From Dethiobacter alkaliphilus AHT 1 (GTDB taxonomy: Bacteria > Bacillota > Dethiobacteria > Dethiobacterales > Dethiobacteraceae): a DNA stretch of 64,000 nucleotides. A model generated the notes under the pieces. That model saw nothing but the letters and a program-made list of their open reading frames with translations. It searched no databases and had not been told where the DNA came from. The translations under genes and the position numbers were made by a program. Position 1 is the first letter of the stretch. The number at the start of each line of letters is the position of its first letter. This document shows, in pieces, positions 19,577 to 27,676 of this stretch. The stretch covers positions 62,001-126,000 of the forward strand of contig NZ_ACJM01000005.1 in NCBI RefSeq assembly GCF_000174415.1. Direction: 5' to 3'.

Positions 19577-20005
19577 TTATGAATCATTTTTATTAAAAAG
19601 GCATTTTTGACAAATACCTTTAAAATACAGATTTCTGTCCCTAATCTTAAACCCTGACAATTCTTCTGACGTAAAGGATGTAAAGTCTACATCGAAATTA
19701 AATATTTTTCCACATACTTCACATTTGAAGTGCCCGTGATCTTCGGTAATAATGTCATAGCGGGTTTCATTGTCCTCTATATTTATGATTCTGACCAAAC
19801 CCAAATCAATCAGAGTGTGAAGGGTATTATAGATTGTGGTTTTCGAAAGAGTGGGAATGTCCTTATGAAGATTGTTATAAATCTGGTCAACTGTGGGATG
19901 GTTCAGGTTGTTGCACAGATATTCCAGGACTTTCAGCCTGCGATGCGAAAGCCGAATATTATGCTTTTTTAGCTGGCTGATAATGAAGTCATACCTTGGG
20001 TTCAT
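19577..20005 (-). CDS. perR: PerR-type peroxide-sensing repressor (Fur family)
   Basis: 142-residue Fur-family regulator. The N-terminal winged helix includes RLSHRRLKVLEYL and TLSKTTIYNTLHTL (recognition helix), and the C-terminal domain carries His residues of the metal site (EDHGHFKCEVCGK) and a structural zinc site of two CxxC pairs (CEVC and CQKC). Lying directly upstream of katG favours PerR over Fur or Zur. A matching palindrome lies upstream (20052-20066), so it probably represses itself and katG until peroxide oxidises it. Confidence 0.88.
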   Translation of the reverse strand: MNPRYDFIISQLKKHNIRLSHRRLKVLEYLCNNLNHPTVDQIYNNLHKDIPTLSKTTIYNTLHTLIDLGLVRIINIEDNETRYDIITEDHGHFKCEVCGKIFNFDVDFTSFTSEELSGFKIRDRNLYFKGICQKCLFNKNDS

Positions 20006-20051
20006 TGAATCACTGCCCGTCTAAAGAAATGAGAATTCATTTATGACTATA

Positions 20052-20066
20052 TTGTAATGGTTACAA
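20052..20066. promoter_or_regulatory. Candidate PerR box
   Basis: TTGTAATGGTTACAA is an inverted repeat (TTGTAA/TTACAA) close to the Per box TTATAATnATTATAA, located about 47 bp upstream of perR where it would overlap the promoter. Confidence 0.55.
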
Positions 20067-20205
20067 TTTTTATTGTATCTCCCCGGTTGAGGGGTGACAA
20101 TGAATGAATTATTAATACTTCTTCAATTCACTAAAATTGCTATTGTATGGTGTTTCTGTTCTGTATCTAAAGCCAGATGTAAAGGGAAACGTCTTGTGGT
20201 ATTGG

Positions 20206-20250
20206 TACAGGGGTTATTATGTGCGAGCAGGTTAAGGCACCAGATCTTGC
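20206..20250 (+). pseudogene. Second MazF/PemK-like C-terminal remnant
   Basis: ACAGGGGTTATTATGTGCG and the bases after it repeat 10399-10431 with one difference, and in frame give GTGVIMCEQVKAPDLAA. Nothing else of the gene remains. It sits next to a Doc remnant. Confidence 0.45.
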
Positions 20251-20328
20251 CGCGATAACGACTTCTAAAATATCTTCATTACCAAAAAAAAGAATCCAGG
20301 CGGCTTGAGGCTACCTAAATTCATTTTT

Positions 20329-20425
20329 AAATTTCTTTATGTTTTTGTTTTAACCATTCAGTCAGTTCTTCCCCTGCAAAATCGCCGGATACCAATTTAA
20401 TAACTTCATAGGCTCCGTTTCTGTG
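20329..20425 (-). pseudogene. Doc-like toxin C-terminal remnant
   Basis: The minus strand encodes GAYEVIKLVSGDFAGEELTEWLKQ ending in TAA, homologous to the end of the intact Doc protein (EAYEIIIKLASGNLTKEELTEWLKQ) but diverged, so it derives from a different module. The AAAGAATCC-type terminator hairpin behind it is also shared. The rest of 20067-20328 holds no gene. Confidence 0.65.
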
Positions 20426-20435
20426 CTCCACAGTT

Positions 20436-21497
20436 TTAAAACAATTTGTTTATGACATTGAACATCATATATCTGAGGCCTTTGCTTTGGTAGGACACAT
20501 CATTAAAGCATCCTATCAAGTAAGCATCCTTCTCGGGATGGTAAAACATAAAAGCTCCTGTTACGCCATATACTCCCCAGGAATTCAGTTTCTTTGGCAT
20601 CATTAAAGGTACTGTAGTAATCTGCCAAATCCCATAGCCATATTCTATCCCCATTTGAAACTTCGCACTGTCATTTTTCATTATTTCAAGGGTATCTTTT
20701 AATACCACCTGATATGAGGTCAAAGCTTTCATAAATTTCAGCAAATCCTCTGTTGGGGCTACTACCCCGCCACCGGCATAATCAAGGCCGGCGTAACCTA
20801 TATGGTCATTCATTCTGATTCCATTGAACGTAAAGTCTGCAATTGGGTAAGGACTTTTTTCCATGGGCTCAGAATAATGAAGCATATATGAGTGTTTCAT
20901 GCCCAAAGGCTTAAAGATATATTTACTTAAAGCAGCATGAAAGGGCTCTCCAGTAATATTTTCAACGATTAAGCCTAACAAATGATAGTTAGTGTCTGTA
21001 TATTTATAGCCTTTTCCAGGAGGAAAGTGAGGTTTTAAATTATTTTTCCCCCATATTACAGCTTCCCTTGGGCTTATAGTAAAGTTTGGATCTTCAAGGA
21101 CTTTTTCTAGTAAAGCCCAAAAGTAATCCGCTAATCCGGAGGTTTGGTTTAGAAGATGCCTGACTTTAATTTCTTTGGTATAATCCGTACCCTTATAAAC
21201 ATGAAGGTTATGCGATAGTTCTTTATCTAAATACTTAGTAATACTGTCATCAAAATCTATTTTCCCTTCTTCAAACAAAATGCCAACAATAGTTGCTGTA
21301 AATAATTTACCTACACTGGCCATATAAATAGGCTGCCTGGGGTTAGCAGGGGTATCCCCGGTTCTGCCCTCCGCAATATTTAAGTCAATACCCTCTTTTT
21401 CACTGTGAACTAGTAAGTAAGCGTTATTTACCTTTTTATCTTTTTGTACTTGCTTCCGAAATAAGCTTTCAATTTTTTTTGCCTTTTCGTTTTTCAT
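20436..21497 (-). CDS. Serine hydrolase of the class C beta-lactamase family
   Basis: 353 residues. The nucleophile motif SVGK (SxxK) is near residue 61 in PIYMASVGKLFTATI. The second motif, normally YxN, reads YTD in GYKYTDTNYHLLG, and the usual downstream region TPTEDLLKF and GYGIWQ are present. No signal peptide is evident (MKNEKAKKIESLF), so it is probably cytoplasmic. Such proteins range from esterases to D-aminopeptidases; calling it a beta-lactamase would go too far. It has its own upstream region with palindromes. Confidence 0.82.
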   Translation of the reverse strand: MKNEKAKKIESLFRKQVQKDKKVNNAYLLVHSEKEGIDLNIAEGRTGDTPANPRQPIYMASVGKLFTATIVGILFEEGKIDFDDSITKYLDKELSHNLHVYKGTDYTKEIKVRHLLNQTSGLADYFWALLEKVLEDPNFTISPREAVIWGKNNLKPHFPPGKGYKYTDTNYHLLGLIVENITGEPFHAALSKYIFKPLGMKHSYMLHYSEPMEKSPYPIADFTFNGIRMNDHIGYAGLDYAGGGVVAPTEDLLKFMKALTSYQVVLKDTLEIMKNDSAKFQMGIEYGYGIWQITTVPLMMPKKLNSWGVYGVTGAFMFYHPEKDAYLIGCFNDVSYQSKGLRYMMFNVINKLF

Positions 21498-21677
21498 TTT
21501 TCAACACTTCCTTTTATAAATTGTAATTAATTCTCATCCGGTTTCTTCGCTGACCTTAAATCATTCTTCCACCTCAAGTAACAGTACTTCTGTGCCTTTG
21601 TTGTCCAGCCAATCAGGCCACCATCACCGAGACTCCGGTTAAAAAAAACGCATCTTTTAGGGGACATCCTACCCTAT

Positions 21678-21766
21678 ATAACATATGTTATCTAACGTTA
21701 GTTATATAATATATAAAAAATAATTGCCTGTCAAGTCATTAGGCAAAAAAATATAACGCGTGTTAT
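21678..21766. promoter_or_regulatory. Palindromic operator-like sites between divergent genes
   Basis: ATAACATATGTTAT (21678-21691) and ATAACGCGTGTTAT (21753-21766) share the form ATAAC-N4-GTTAT, and CTAACGTTAG lies between them (21692-21701). The spacing and symmetry suggest a TetR-like repressor site controlling the serine hydrolase, the 21917 gene or both. No matching regulator is adjacent. Apart from these sites, 21498-21916 holds nothing I can support. Confidence 0.45.
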
Positions 21767-21916
21767 TTAAGCAACGGTTTGCATTCTGTGTCCCACTCAC
21801 CGAAACATAGTCTGTACAATTTCATTATGAATATGGATAATAATTACAGAATATAGGTGAGGAAAAGGCAGATATTATAGAAAGAAGCTCTTCTAATAAA
21901 AGGAGTATTTATTTAA

Positions 21917-22528
21917 ATGAAAATCAAGGATCGTCTATTATTAGGAGCGATAAGTGGCTCAGCAGCTTCATTTGCTGCGAGATTATTAAATAGATATAAT
22001 TATGCAAAGGGTTATACTGACATTCGTTACAATCCCCTGGCCGCTCGTTTATTCCTCAAGGAGGGTGAAATTAAGAGTACGCCGGGCATTATCCTTGGAG
22101 AAATTGTAAACAGTGCAAATACCTCTGCTACAGGTGTATTGCTGACCTATCTTTTGTCTGCAACAGGTAAGGACAAAGCAGTTTTTAAAGGGATGGCGGT
22201 AGGAACATTCTTTTGGATTATAGTTGATGGCGTTATGTCCGGTTATGTGTTTAATGTAAAGAGTAAAAAACCGATTGGACCCTTGGCCCACTTAGCTGAA
22301 CATCTGCTATATGGAGTATTGTGTTCAACATTTATTACACAGCTAGGTGATGAAAGCCTGTTCCCGTCAGATACCACAAAGCAAACTCCCTTGATTCATA
22401 CCGGGGTTCGTTCAAGAAGAAGGAATGCGGCACGTCCAGCCCCGACATCACAAAGACATAGGCCTCATTCGAAGAGCAATAAGCATAGCCGTGGTTTCCA
22501 AAACCACAGTTCGCCTCCACCAAAATAG
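21917..22528 (+). CDS. Hypothetical membrane protein with an att-derived C-terminal tail
   Basis: 203 residues; about 160 correspond to the paralogue at 11885-12376 with several membrane segments. After the shared TPLIH end, the paralogue stops, but this frame runs on for about 45 residues rich in Arg, Pro and Ser and terminates two bases past the ssrA 3'-end repeat, so the last residues (SSPPPK) are encoded by the att-like site. The tail is probably a consequence of integration. AAAAGGAG precedes the ATG. Function unknown. Confidence 0.65.
   Translation: MKIKDRLLLGAISGSAASFAARLLNRYNYAKGYTDIRYNPLAARLFLKEGEIKSTPGIILGEIVNSANTSATGVLLTYLLSATGKDKAVFKGMAVGTFFWIIVDGVMSGYVFNVKSKKPIGPLAHLAEHLLYGVLCSTFITQLGDESLFPSDTTKQTPLIHTGVRSRRRNAARPAPTSQRHRPHSKSNKHSRGFQNHSSPPPK
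22511..22526 (+). repeat. ssrA 3'-end direct repeat, distal copy (island boundary)
   Basis: Exact TCGCCTCCACCAAAAT, 15.4 kb from the copy in ssrA. Only this end segment of tmRNA is present, not the T-arm. It marks the likely distal end of the accessory island. Confidence 0.75.
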
Positions 22529-22534
22529 ATGTAA

Positions 22535-22562
22535 CACTCGGTCAATGGCCGGGTTTTTTTAT
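22535..22562 (+). terminator. Terminator at the distal island end
   Basis: CTCGG/CCGGG stem followed by seven T, just beyond the distal repeat, in the same relative position as the ssrA terminator. Confidence 0.6.
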
Positions 22563-22575
22563 TTTGATGCATAAA

Positions 22576-22603
22576 GGAAGCAGGTAGGCATGCCTCTGCT
22601 TCC
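22576..22603 (-). terminator. Terminator of the exopolysaccharide operon
   Basis: GGAAGCAG/CTGCTTCC arms with a central GGCATGCC; on the minus strand it is followed by TTTATG. It ends the three-gene minus-strand operon. Confidence 0.6.
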
Positions 22604-22649
22604 TAAAGAGCAAAATTATTGTAATATCGCGGATGCGTCTCACTGCATG

Positions 22650-24131
22650 TTACCTCTTTTTCCAAATGCGAACGTAGTCTATATCAAAATACTGTGGGAA
22701 GCGCGTTGTATTATCCGGACTACCGGGCCAATCCCCTCCAATAGCAGTGTTCATATAGAGATAAAGAGGTGTGTCGGGGACATCTTCTGTTATGGAAAAC
22801 CATTCCTCACCATCAACAAGCCAAACCAATTTGTCTTGATCCCATTCAATGCCAAATGTATGAAAATCCTCGGAAAAATCAGGCCCAACAAAATAACTAT
22901 TGGGGTTTCTTTGTCGACCATATTTGTCTATATAATGATAGACCATCCAGATCTTGTTAGGTTCATGGCCAAGCATTTCCATAATGTCTATTTCCGGCAG
23001 GCTGGTGCGGTTGTCTGCCAGGAGCCAAAGAGCGGGGAATACACCTTGGCCCTTGGGAAGCCGAGCCCGGATTTCAACTTTACCATAGTGAAGGGCGAAT
23101 TTATTTTTTGTTTCCACAGCACCGGAAGTATAATTGCGGTTCTTGTAGTTTTCTTTCTTGCTGACCAGTTGTAAATAGCCATCATTAACAATGACATTAT
23201 CATAGCTGTAATACTGCAGCTCATTGTTCTTATCTGATGCCCACTCTACAACATTCCACTTAGTTAGATCTATGCTATCTCCTGTAAATTCGTCATGCCA
23301 AACAATTTCCCAATCATCTGTACTAAGGCTGGTATCAAGTTCCGCGGTTACTGTTTTTGACTTTGCGTTCTCGTATTTACCAATTCGTAAAAGGCGGTCA
23401 AGTGTTACAATTTCATATCCTTTAGCGTGCAGTCCTTCAATAATTTCGGGAAGAGCCTCCGCAGTGGCTTCGTTACCCGCGATGGAGTGCATTAAGACAA
23501 TTCCTCCAGGTGTTATATTATCAAGGACGGTTCTGACTAGCGTATCTTTATCTTTTACGCGCCAATCCAAGGTATCAAGGGACCACGTAACAATTTTAAA
23601 ATCACGTTCTTTAATACTGGTTAGCAAATTATGTGTTATTATTTCTTCCGGCGGACGAAAAAGCACCGGTATTTCACCGATAACTTCCTTAAATGCATCA
23701 CTGGTTCGATCGATATCCCGGCCTATAAAGTCAGCACTTTTGCCGGTATAGTCATCATGGAAAAAACTGTGGTTTAAAACTAAATGACCGTCATAATAGG
23801 CATATCTCACCACATCAGGATTCATCAGGACATTTTCACCAATAAAGAAGAAGTTGCCTTTAACTCCGTAACTATTTAAAATGTTAATGATTTCTGGCGT
23901 AACAACTTTATCCGGGCCGTCATCAAAGGTAAGGCTTACCAAACGCTCTTGACCGCGACCCTTGTTGAAATAAATTGTATCAACATATTCAGCAGCTATT
24001 GATTCTACCCGTGCTGCACCCGGGTCTGCGAAATTCGGATTCTCAGCTGTTGTTATTAAGGAACCGGAGAAGATAACATAAGTGGTAACCAAGACACAAC
24101 AAAGTATAATGAGAACAATTGCTTTTCCCAT
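22650..24131 (-). CDS. Polysaccharide deacetylase-GH16 fusion, membrane-anchored or secreted
   Basis: 493 residues. An N-terminal hydrophobic segment (3-22) is followed by a NodB/CE4 deacetylase domain (about 60-250): LTFDDGP metal-binding Asp pair, NHSFFH histidines and FRPPEE. From about 270 a GH16 beta-glucanase-type domain follows, with WHDEFTGDSIDLTKW and the catalytic EIDIME (about 379-384), then FHTFGIEWDQ. It can plausibly both deacetylate and cleave a beta-linked polysaccharide outside the membrane, like PgaB does with a different hydrolase domain. It lies 14 bp behind the GT2 gene. Confidence 0.9.
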   Translation of the reverse strand: MGKAIVLIILCCVLVTTYVIFSGSLITTAENPNFADPGAARVESIAAEYVDTIYFNKGRGQERLVSLTFDDGPDKVVTPEIINILNSYGVKGNFFFIGENVLMNPDVVRYAYYDGHLVLNHSFFHDDYTGKSADFIGRDIDRTSDAFKEVIGEIPVLFRPPEEIITHNLLTSIKERDFKIVTWSLDTLDWRVKDKDTLVRTVLDNITPGGIVLMHSIAGNEATAEALPEIIEGLHAKGYEIVTLDRLLRIGKYENAKSKTVTAELDTSLSTDDWEIVWHDEFTGDSIDLTKWNVVEWASDKNNELQYYSYDNVIVNDGYLQLVSKKENYKNRNYTSGAVETKNKFALHYGKVEIRARLPKGQGVFPALWLLADNRTSLPEIDIMEMLGHEPNKIWMVYHYIDKYGRQRNPNSYFVGPDFSEDFHTFGIEWDQDKLVWLVDGEEWFSITEDVPDTPLYLYMNTAIGGDWPGSPDNTTRFPQYFDIDYVRIWKKR

Positions 24132-24145
24132 ACATTCACCCCTGA

Positions 24146-25513
24146 TTAAGCTAGTTTTGATTCATTTACTTCAACAGGCAACTCATTTAATGTATAAATT
24201 TTTCCGCATCTTTCAACTTTATCCCAATGTTGCTTTTTATAAAAGTACTGAATAGTACCTGCTGTGACCCAGAGCAACCCCAGCAGCCTATACGTTATTA
24301 TTTCCAAGGGGATAAAGGAAAGAATTCTGGCATAATTGGATTTTGAGTATGAGTGACCAAACCTCTTACTGACCAGGAAAGCGACCAGGCTTTGACAAAG
24401 AGCCAAAATAAAGTAGATTGTCAGGAGCGTTAATACCAAAGTGTGGCCTGTTTTACTCAAAATCAAAACTAATGGAACTAAAAGGGTGTTAAAGGCTATA
24501 AGAGTGCCCAACATAAATCCCTCAATCAGGAAGAATACTGACAAACCAAAGCTAAACTGGCTAAAAAGGCAATGTCCATAAGTTATTATGCAGTCCACAA
24601 ACGCTTTTTGCCATCGTATTCTTTGCTTAAAGAGATTTCGAAAATTTTCAGGACATTCGGTATAACAAACAGCCTCCGAGACAACCATCATCTTTTTGTC
24701 ACGCTCTTTTGTATATATCAATCGTTGAATTTTTAGTGTAATATCCATGTCTTCCCCCACAGTATTTCTAAAGCCGTTTAATTCCAGTAGGGTAGACCTT
24801 CTAAAGGCACCAAAGGCACCGGCAATGACTGTCATGGCTTTAAACTTAGCCTGCACAAATTTATGCAGATAGAAAGATGTCAGGTACTGCATAATCTGGT
24901 ATCTGATTATCCCTCTCACTGCAAAATTAGGGCTTGCCTTACCACCTTTAACTCCGGCTCCCTGTACGATGTGGACCATACCACCAGCGGCAATTACACT
25001 ATCATCGTGGAAGCAAGAATTCATAGCTTGCAATGAGTTGCTGTCGAGAATAGAGTCTGCATCCAGGGTAACAACAATATCGTTATTTGCATAATCAATC
25101 CCAGCATTTAAAGCATCTGCTTTACCACCATTTGATTTATCAATAACATAAACGTTTGGATATATTGTAGAGTAATAAAAACCTCTAACCGTCTTGTAGG
25201 TGAGTGTCCGGTTTATACTTTCTTCAACTGCTTCCAGCCGTAAAAAGGATTCCAGAATTCCTAAGGTATCATCTGTAGACCCGTCATTGATGATAATAAG
25301 CTCATGGTTTTGATAATTTGCTCTAAGGGCTCCCAGAATGCACTGTTTAATTACATGTTGTTCATTGAAAGCAGGAACCAAAATAGTTAAACCCAGTTCG
25401 GGCAATTTTTCAGGTAATTCAGTACCCCGCTTATGATTTAATAATGGAATAGTTATGTATAAGATTTGAAACATGACAAAGATTGAGAAGATTACCAATG
25501 TAAGTACTAACAT
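24146..25513 (-). CDS. Membrane glycosyltransferase family 2 (processive polysaccharide synthase type)
   Basis: 455 residues. One N-terminal membrane helix, a cytoplasmic GT2 domain (DGSTDDT near 81-87, DADS near 150-153, EDMDITLKI near 250 and QRIRW near 292-296, i.e. the D,D,D,QxxRW set of processive synthases), then several C-terminal helices. The plan matches PgaC/IcaA or hyaluronan-synthase-like enzymes that polymerise and export a beta-glycan. Neighbouring deacetylase and GH16 proteins support an exopolysaccharide role. The polymer cannot be named from sequence. Confidence 0.9.
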   Translation of the reverse strand: MLVLTLVIFSIFVMFQILYITIPLLNHKRGTELPEKLPELGLTILVPAFNEQHVIKQCILGALRANYQNHELIIINDGSTDDTLGILESFLRLEAVEESINRTLTYKTVRGFYYSTIYPNVYVIDKSNGGKADALNAGIDYANNDIVVTLDADSILDSNSLQAMNSCFHDDSVIAAGGMVHIVQGAGVKGGKASPNFAVRGIIRYQIMQYLTSFYLHKFVQAKFKAMTVIAGAFGAFRRSTLLELNGFRNTVGEDMDITLKIQRLIYTKERDKKMMVVSEAVCYTECPENFRNLFKQRIRWQKAFVDCIITYGHCLFSQFSFGLSVFFLIEGFMLGTLIAFNTLLVPLVLILSKTGHTLVLTLLTIYFILALCQSLVAFLVSKRFGHSYSKSNYARILSFIPLEIITYRLLGLLWVTAGTIQYFYKKQHWDKVERCGKIYTLNELPVEVNESKLA

Positions 25514-25536
25514 AAGGCACCCCCTGTGGCTTTAAA

Positions 25537-26109
25537 TTAAAAAGCTTTTTTAAACACACGCACATAATCTATGTTTGAATCGTGTGATGATAAATATAAG
25601 AACTGGCGTGTATCGGGGATGTCTCTTGTGGTAGAAAATGTCTCTTTCCCATCAAATAACCAGACAATTTTTTCCTGGTCCCATTCTATCCCAAAGGTAT
25701 GGTAGTCAGCTGATAGATTGGAGTGGTTCACACGATGAAAAATGTTAACTTTAGCCGAAATGTTTTCATTTTCTTCTATCAGCCAAGCACTGGGTAATGT
25801 TCCCGATTCCGAAAGGCGGGCCCGAATCTCAATCTTGCCATACAGTAAGCTAAAAACACTGCGAAAGCCATTGTCCTGGGGCTTCCATTTATATAAATCA
25901 AGCTCTCCTGCGCTAAGCTCATCATGCCAAATTACTGTCCAGTCATCGGTGTCAAGGCTTATATCAAAACCCGCATATACTCCTGCTGCAGTGGCACTGT
26001 TAGACGAAAGTGCCTGGTAGATGCTGTTTAGTTGGTTAAGGCCAATAATTAAACTGATTGTAAGTATAGCGACGAGTGGTATCCAACCAAAGCCCCTTTG
26101 CATTGCCAA
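25537..26109 (-). CDS. GH16-like protein lacking the catalytic acids
   Basis: 190 residues, first gene of the operon. An N-terminal membrane anchor (about 9-30) precedes a shortened GH16 fold: WHDELSAGELDLYKW, YGKIEIRARL, YHTFGIEWDQEKIVWLFDG and NIDYVRVFKK match the fusion protein downstream. The stretch that aligns with EIDIMEMLGHE reads KVNIFHRVNHS, so both catalytic glutamates are gone, as is much of the N-terminal half. It may bind rather than cut polysaccharide. TTG 26109 or ATG 26103 is the start; GGGGGAGG lies upstream. Confidence 0.8.
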   Translation of the reverse strand: MAMQRGFGWIPLVAILTISLIIGLNQLNSIYQALSSNSATAAGVYAGFDISLDTDDWTVIWHDELSAGELDLYKWKPQDNGFRSVFSLLYGKIEIRARLSESGTLPSAWLIEENENISAKVNIFHRVNHSNLSADYHTFGIEWDQEKIVWLFDGKETFSTTRDIPDTRQFLYLSSHDSNIDYVRVFKKAF

Positions 26110-26249
26110 TAATCAAACGCCTCCCCCTAACGTTTAGTTATTATATCTATGCGGGGGACAAAGCTATGTTGACATTTATTGTAGAAATAATGTAGATCTG
26201 CTAGAACTGAAAATCGACCTTGTTGTTCTTCCTTGATTTTTTGACTTAG

Positions 26250-26278
26250 GCATAATAAAAAGCCTTCGATGAAGGCTG
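26250..26278 (-). terminator. Terminator-like hairpin upstream of the exopolysaccharide operon
   Basis: On the minus strand AGCCTTC/GAAGGCT is followed by TTTTATTATG. Lying about 150 bp upstream of the first operon gene it could be a leader attenuator, or the end of an unrecognised transcript. No gene is supported in 26110-26430. Confidence 0.45.
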
Positions 26279-26436
26279 TACTTATTTATCATTAAAATTT
26301 TAGACAATGGCAGGAATGCTTTCTTTTGGCGGAGAATATATAAATACAAAGCCATATTTAGAAAATGCTGTATCGATCCGTGCTGAATTATGCAGCTTAC
26401 TTCTAGCAAGCCTTCATTAAGGATTACTTTAGTTCT

Positions 26437-26516
26437 TGGGGGCTGTGATTTCAGGGCTTATATGGACGCTTTGCCCTGGGGGAGCCAGTAGCGTAACCGA
26501 CCACTTATGGTCGGTT
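26437..26516 (+). ncRNA. c-di-GMP-II riboswitch with terminator, copy 1
   Basis: The order GTGATTTCAGGG, CTTATATGGACGCTTTGCCC, GAGCCAGTAGCGTAACCGACC matches the c-di-GMP-II class. The pseudoknot strands ACGCT (26466-26470) and AGCGT (26490-26494) replace GCACU/AGUGC of the studied clostridial aptamer with kept pairing. The P2 stem GGGC/GCCC is also covariant. ACCGACC (26496-26502) is shared with a terminator stem to GGTCGGT and a T-run, so ligand binding and termination should exclude each other. The outer P1 pairing is weak in this copy. Confidence 0.8.
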
Positions 26517-26589
26517 TTTGTGGTTTAAAGCCCCAGTAATTTAGGGATACCGATACTATAAAATGATAATAAATGAAAGGGTGAAAGGA

Positions 26590-27000
26590 TTGGCCGAGCA
26601 AAATGAAAGAGTTGTGAAACAGCACTTTGCGTTTTTTGGCCAGGGAAATCTTCCCGACGCTCTCGAGTTGTTTGCAGAGGATGTAGATTTTCAATCTCCT
26701 GTTACAAAAAACCCTCCCGAAGAAATATCTTGGGCTAAGCCGCGATATAGTAAAAAAGATGTTGCCTTATTTTTTAAGGAGCTATCTGAAAAAATACAAG
26801 TAAAAAAGATGGAAGCAATGTTTTTTACATGCCAAAACGATAGAGTAATTGTGGAAGGAAGAAATGGCGGAGTAGTAAAAGCTACCGGCCGTGGTTATGA
26901 GCATGATTGGGTTATGGTGTTTACATTGCAGGACGAAAAAATTTGCCGAGCAAGACACTATTACGATACAGCTGATATTGTAGCCGCTTTCCGTGATTAA
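26590..27000 (+). CDS. SnoaL-like (NTF2-fold) small protein under a c-di-GMP riboswitch
   Basis: About 136 residues. VVKQHFAFFGQGNLPDALELFAEDVDFQSP is the typical start of SnoaL-like polyketide-cyclase-fold proteins, and the C-terminal VMVFTLQDEKICRARHYYDTADIVAAF fits the family ending. Members can be isomerases, dehydratases or simple binders, so no reaction is assigned. The TTG at 26590 is preferred because GAAAGGG precedes it; an ATG at 26563 lacks a ribosome site. It follows riboswitch copy 1 by about 75 bp. Confidence 0.78.
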   Translation: MAEQNERVVKQHFAFFGQGNLPDALELFAEDVDFQSPVTKNPPEEISWAKPRYSKKDVALFFKELSEKIQVKKMEAMFFTCQNDRVIVEGRNGGVVKATGRGYEHDWVMVFTLQDEKICRARHYYDTADIVAAFRD

Positions 27001-27138
27001 GTTAAGTTACTTGAAATCTGACATAAAAGAATAAGAACTTTGCATACAGAATAGGATTAATTAATTAAATATGTAAAAATATATATGAACTGCATGTATA
27101 TTAATTCTGGCATACTACTCACTTTGCTTCCCACCCGT

Positions 27139-27236
27139 TTATGGGGGCTGTGATTTCAGGGCTTATATGGACGCTTTGCCCGGGAGGAGCCAGTAGCGTA
27201 ACCGACCATATATTAAGGTCGGTTATTTTAATTTTA
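27139..27236 (+). ncRNA. c-di-GMP-II riboswitch with terminator, copy 2
   Basis: Almost the same aptamer as copy 1. Here the outer P1 pairing is clear: TATGG (27140-27144) with CCATA (27206-27210). Pseudoknot ACGCT (27171-27175)/AGCGT (27195-27199) is identical. The terminator ACCGACC (27201-27207)/GGTCGGT (27217-27223) with TATTTTAATTTTAT overlaps the aptamer end, implying a transcription-level switch on the two small genes downstream. The remaining sequence from 27001 shows no gene. Confidence 0.83.
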
Positions 27237-27308
27237 TAAAAGGTTAGAACCTACTCATCAGTCATAGATTATTTCCGTGCACAGGAAATTAAAAAAGGAG
27301 GAAAAGAA

Positions 27309-27632
27309 ATGATTAAGGTAAGTGTTTTGTACCCAAATTCAGAGGGCAAGAAATTTGACATTGATTATTACTGCAATAATCATATGTCACTGGTAAAGGA
27401 AAAGTTGGGGACTGCGCTAAAAGGCGGGGCTGTAGAGGTGGGGTTAAGTGGGGGAGAGCCGGGTGCGCCGGCGCCATTTCTCGCCATGGGTCATATGTAT
27501 TTCGACTCGATGGAGGAATTTCAAGCAGCTTTTCTGCCTCATGTTGCAACGTTTATGGGTGATCTTCCCAATTACACTGATATCACACCCGTAATTCAGA
27601 TCAGCGAGGTAAAACTCCAGCAATTTCCTTAA
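27309..27632 (+). CDS. EthD-family small protein
   Basis: 107 residues of the dimeric alpha/beta-barrel (ferredoxin-like) EthD type: IKVSVLYPNSEGKKFDIDYYCNNHMSLVKEKLG is the typical beginning with a conserved His, and MYFDSMEEFQAAFLPHVATFMGDLPNYTD the typical end. EthD proteins accompany oxidative degradation systems but their reaction is generally unknown. AAAAAAGGAGG precedes the ATG. It is the first gene behind riboswitch copy 2, 44 bp before a structurally related gene. Confidence 0.82.
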   Translation: MIKVSVLYPNSEGKKFDIDYYCNNHMSLVKEKLGTALKGGAVEVGLSGGEPGAPAPFLAMGHMYFDSMEEFQAAFLPHVATFMGDLPNYTDITPVIQISEVKLQQFP

Positions 27633-27676
27633 TAGATTTGATTCATTGGGAATACACGATAAAAGGAGGAAAAACT

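Noticed and set aside
20436-21497. True class C beta-lactamase
   Set aside because: The second motif is YTD instead of YxN and there is no signal peptide, so antibiotic resistance is not supported.
22430-22526. tRNA-like sequence at the distal island end
   Set aside because: A GTGGTTT/AAACCAC hairpin precedes the CCACCA, but no D-arm, T-arm or acceptor pairing can be built.
26437-27236. Other riboswitch classes (M-box, c-di-GMP-I, fluoride) for the paired leader elements
   Set aside because: Only the c-di-GMP-II layout explains the TAGCGTAACCGACC-type 3' end and the compensated pseudoknot.
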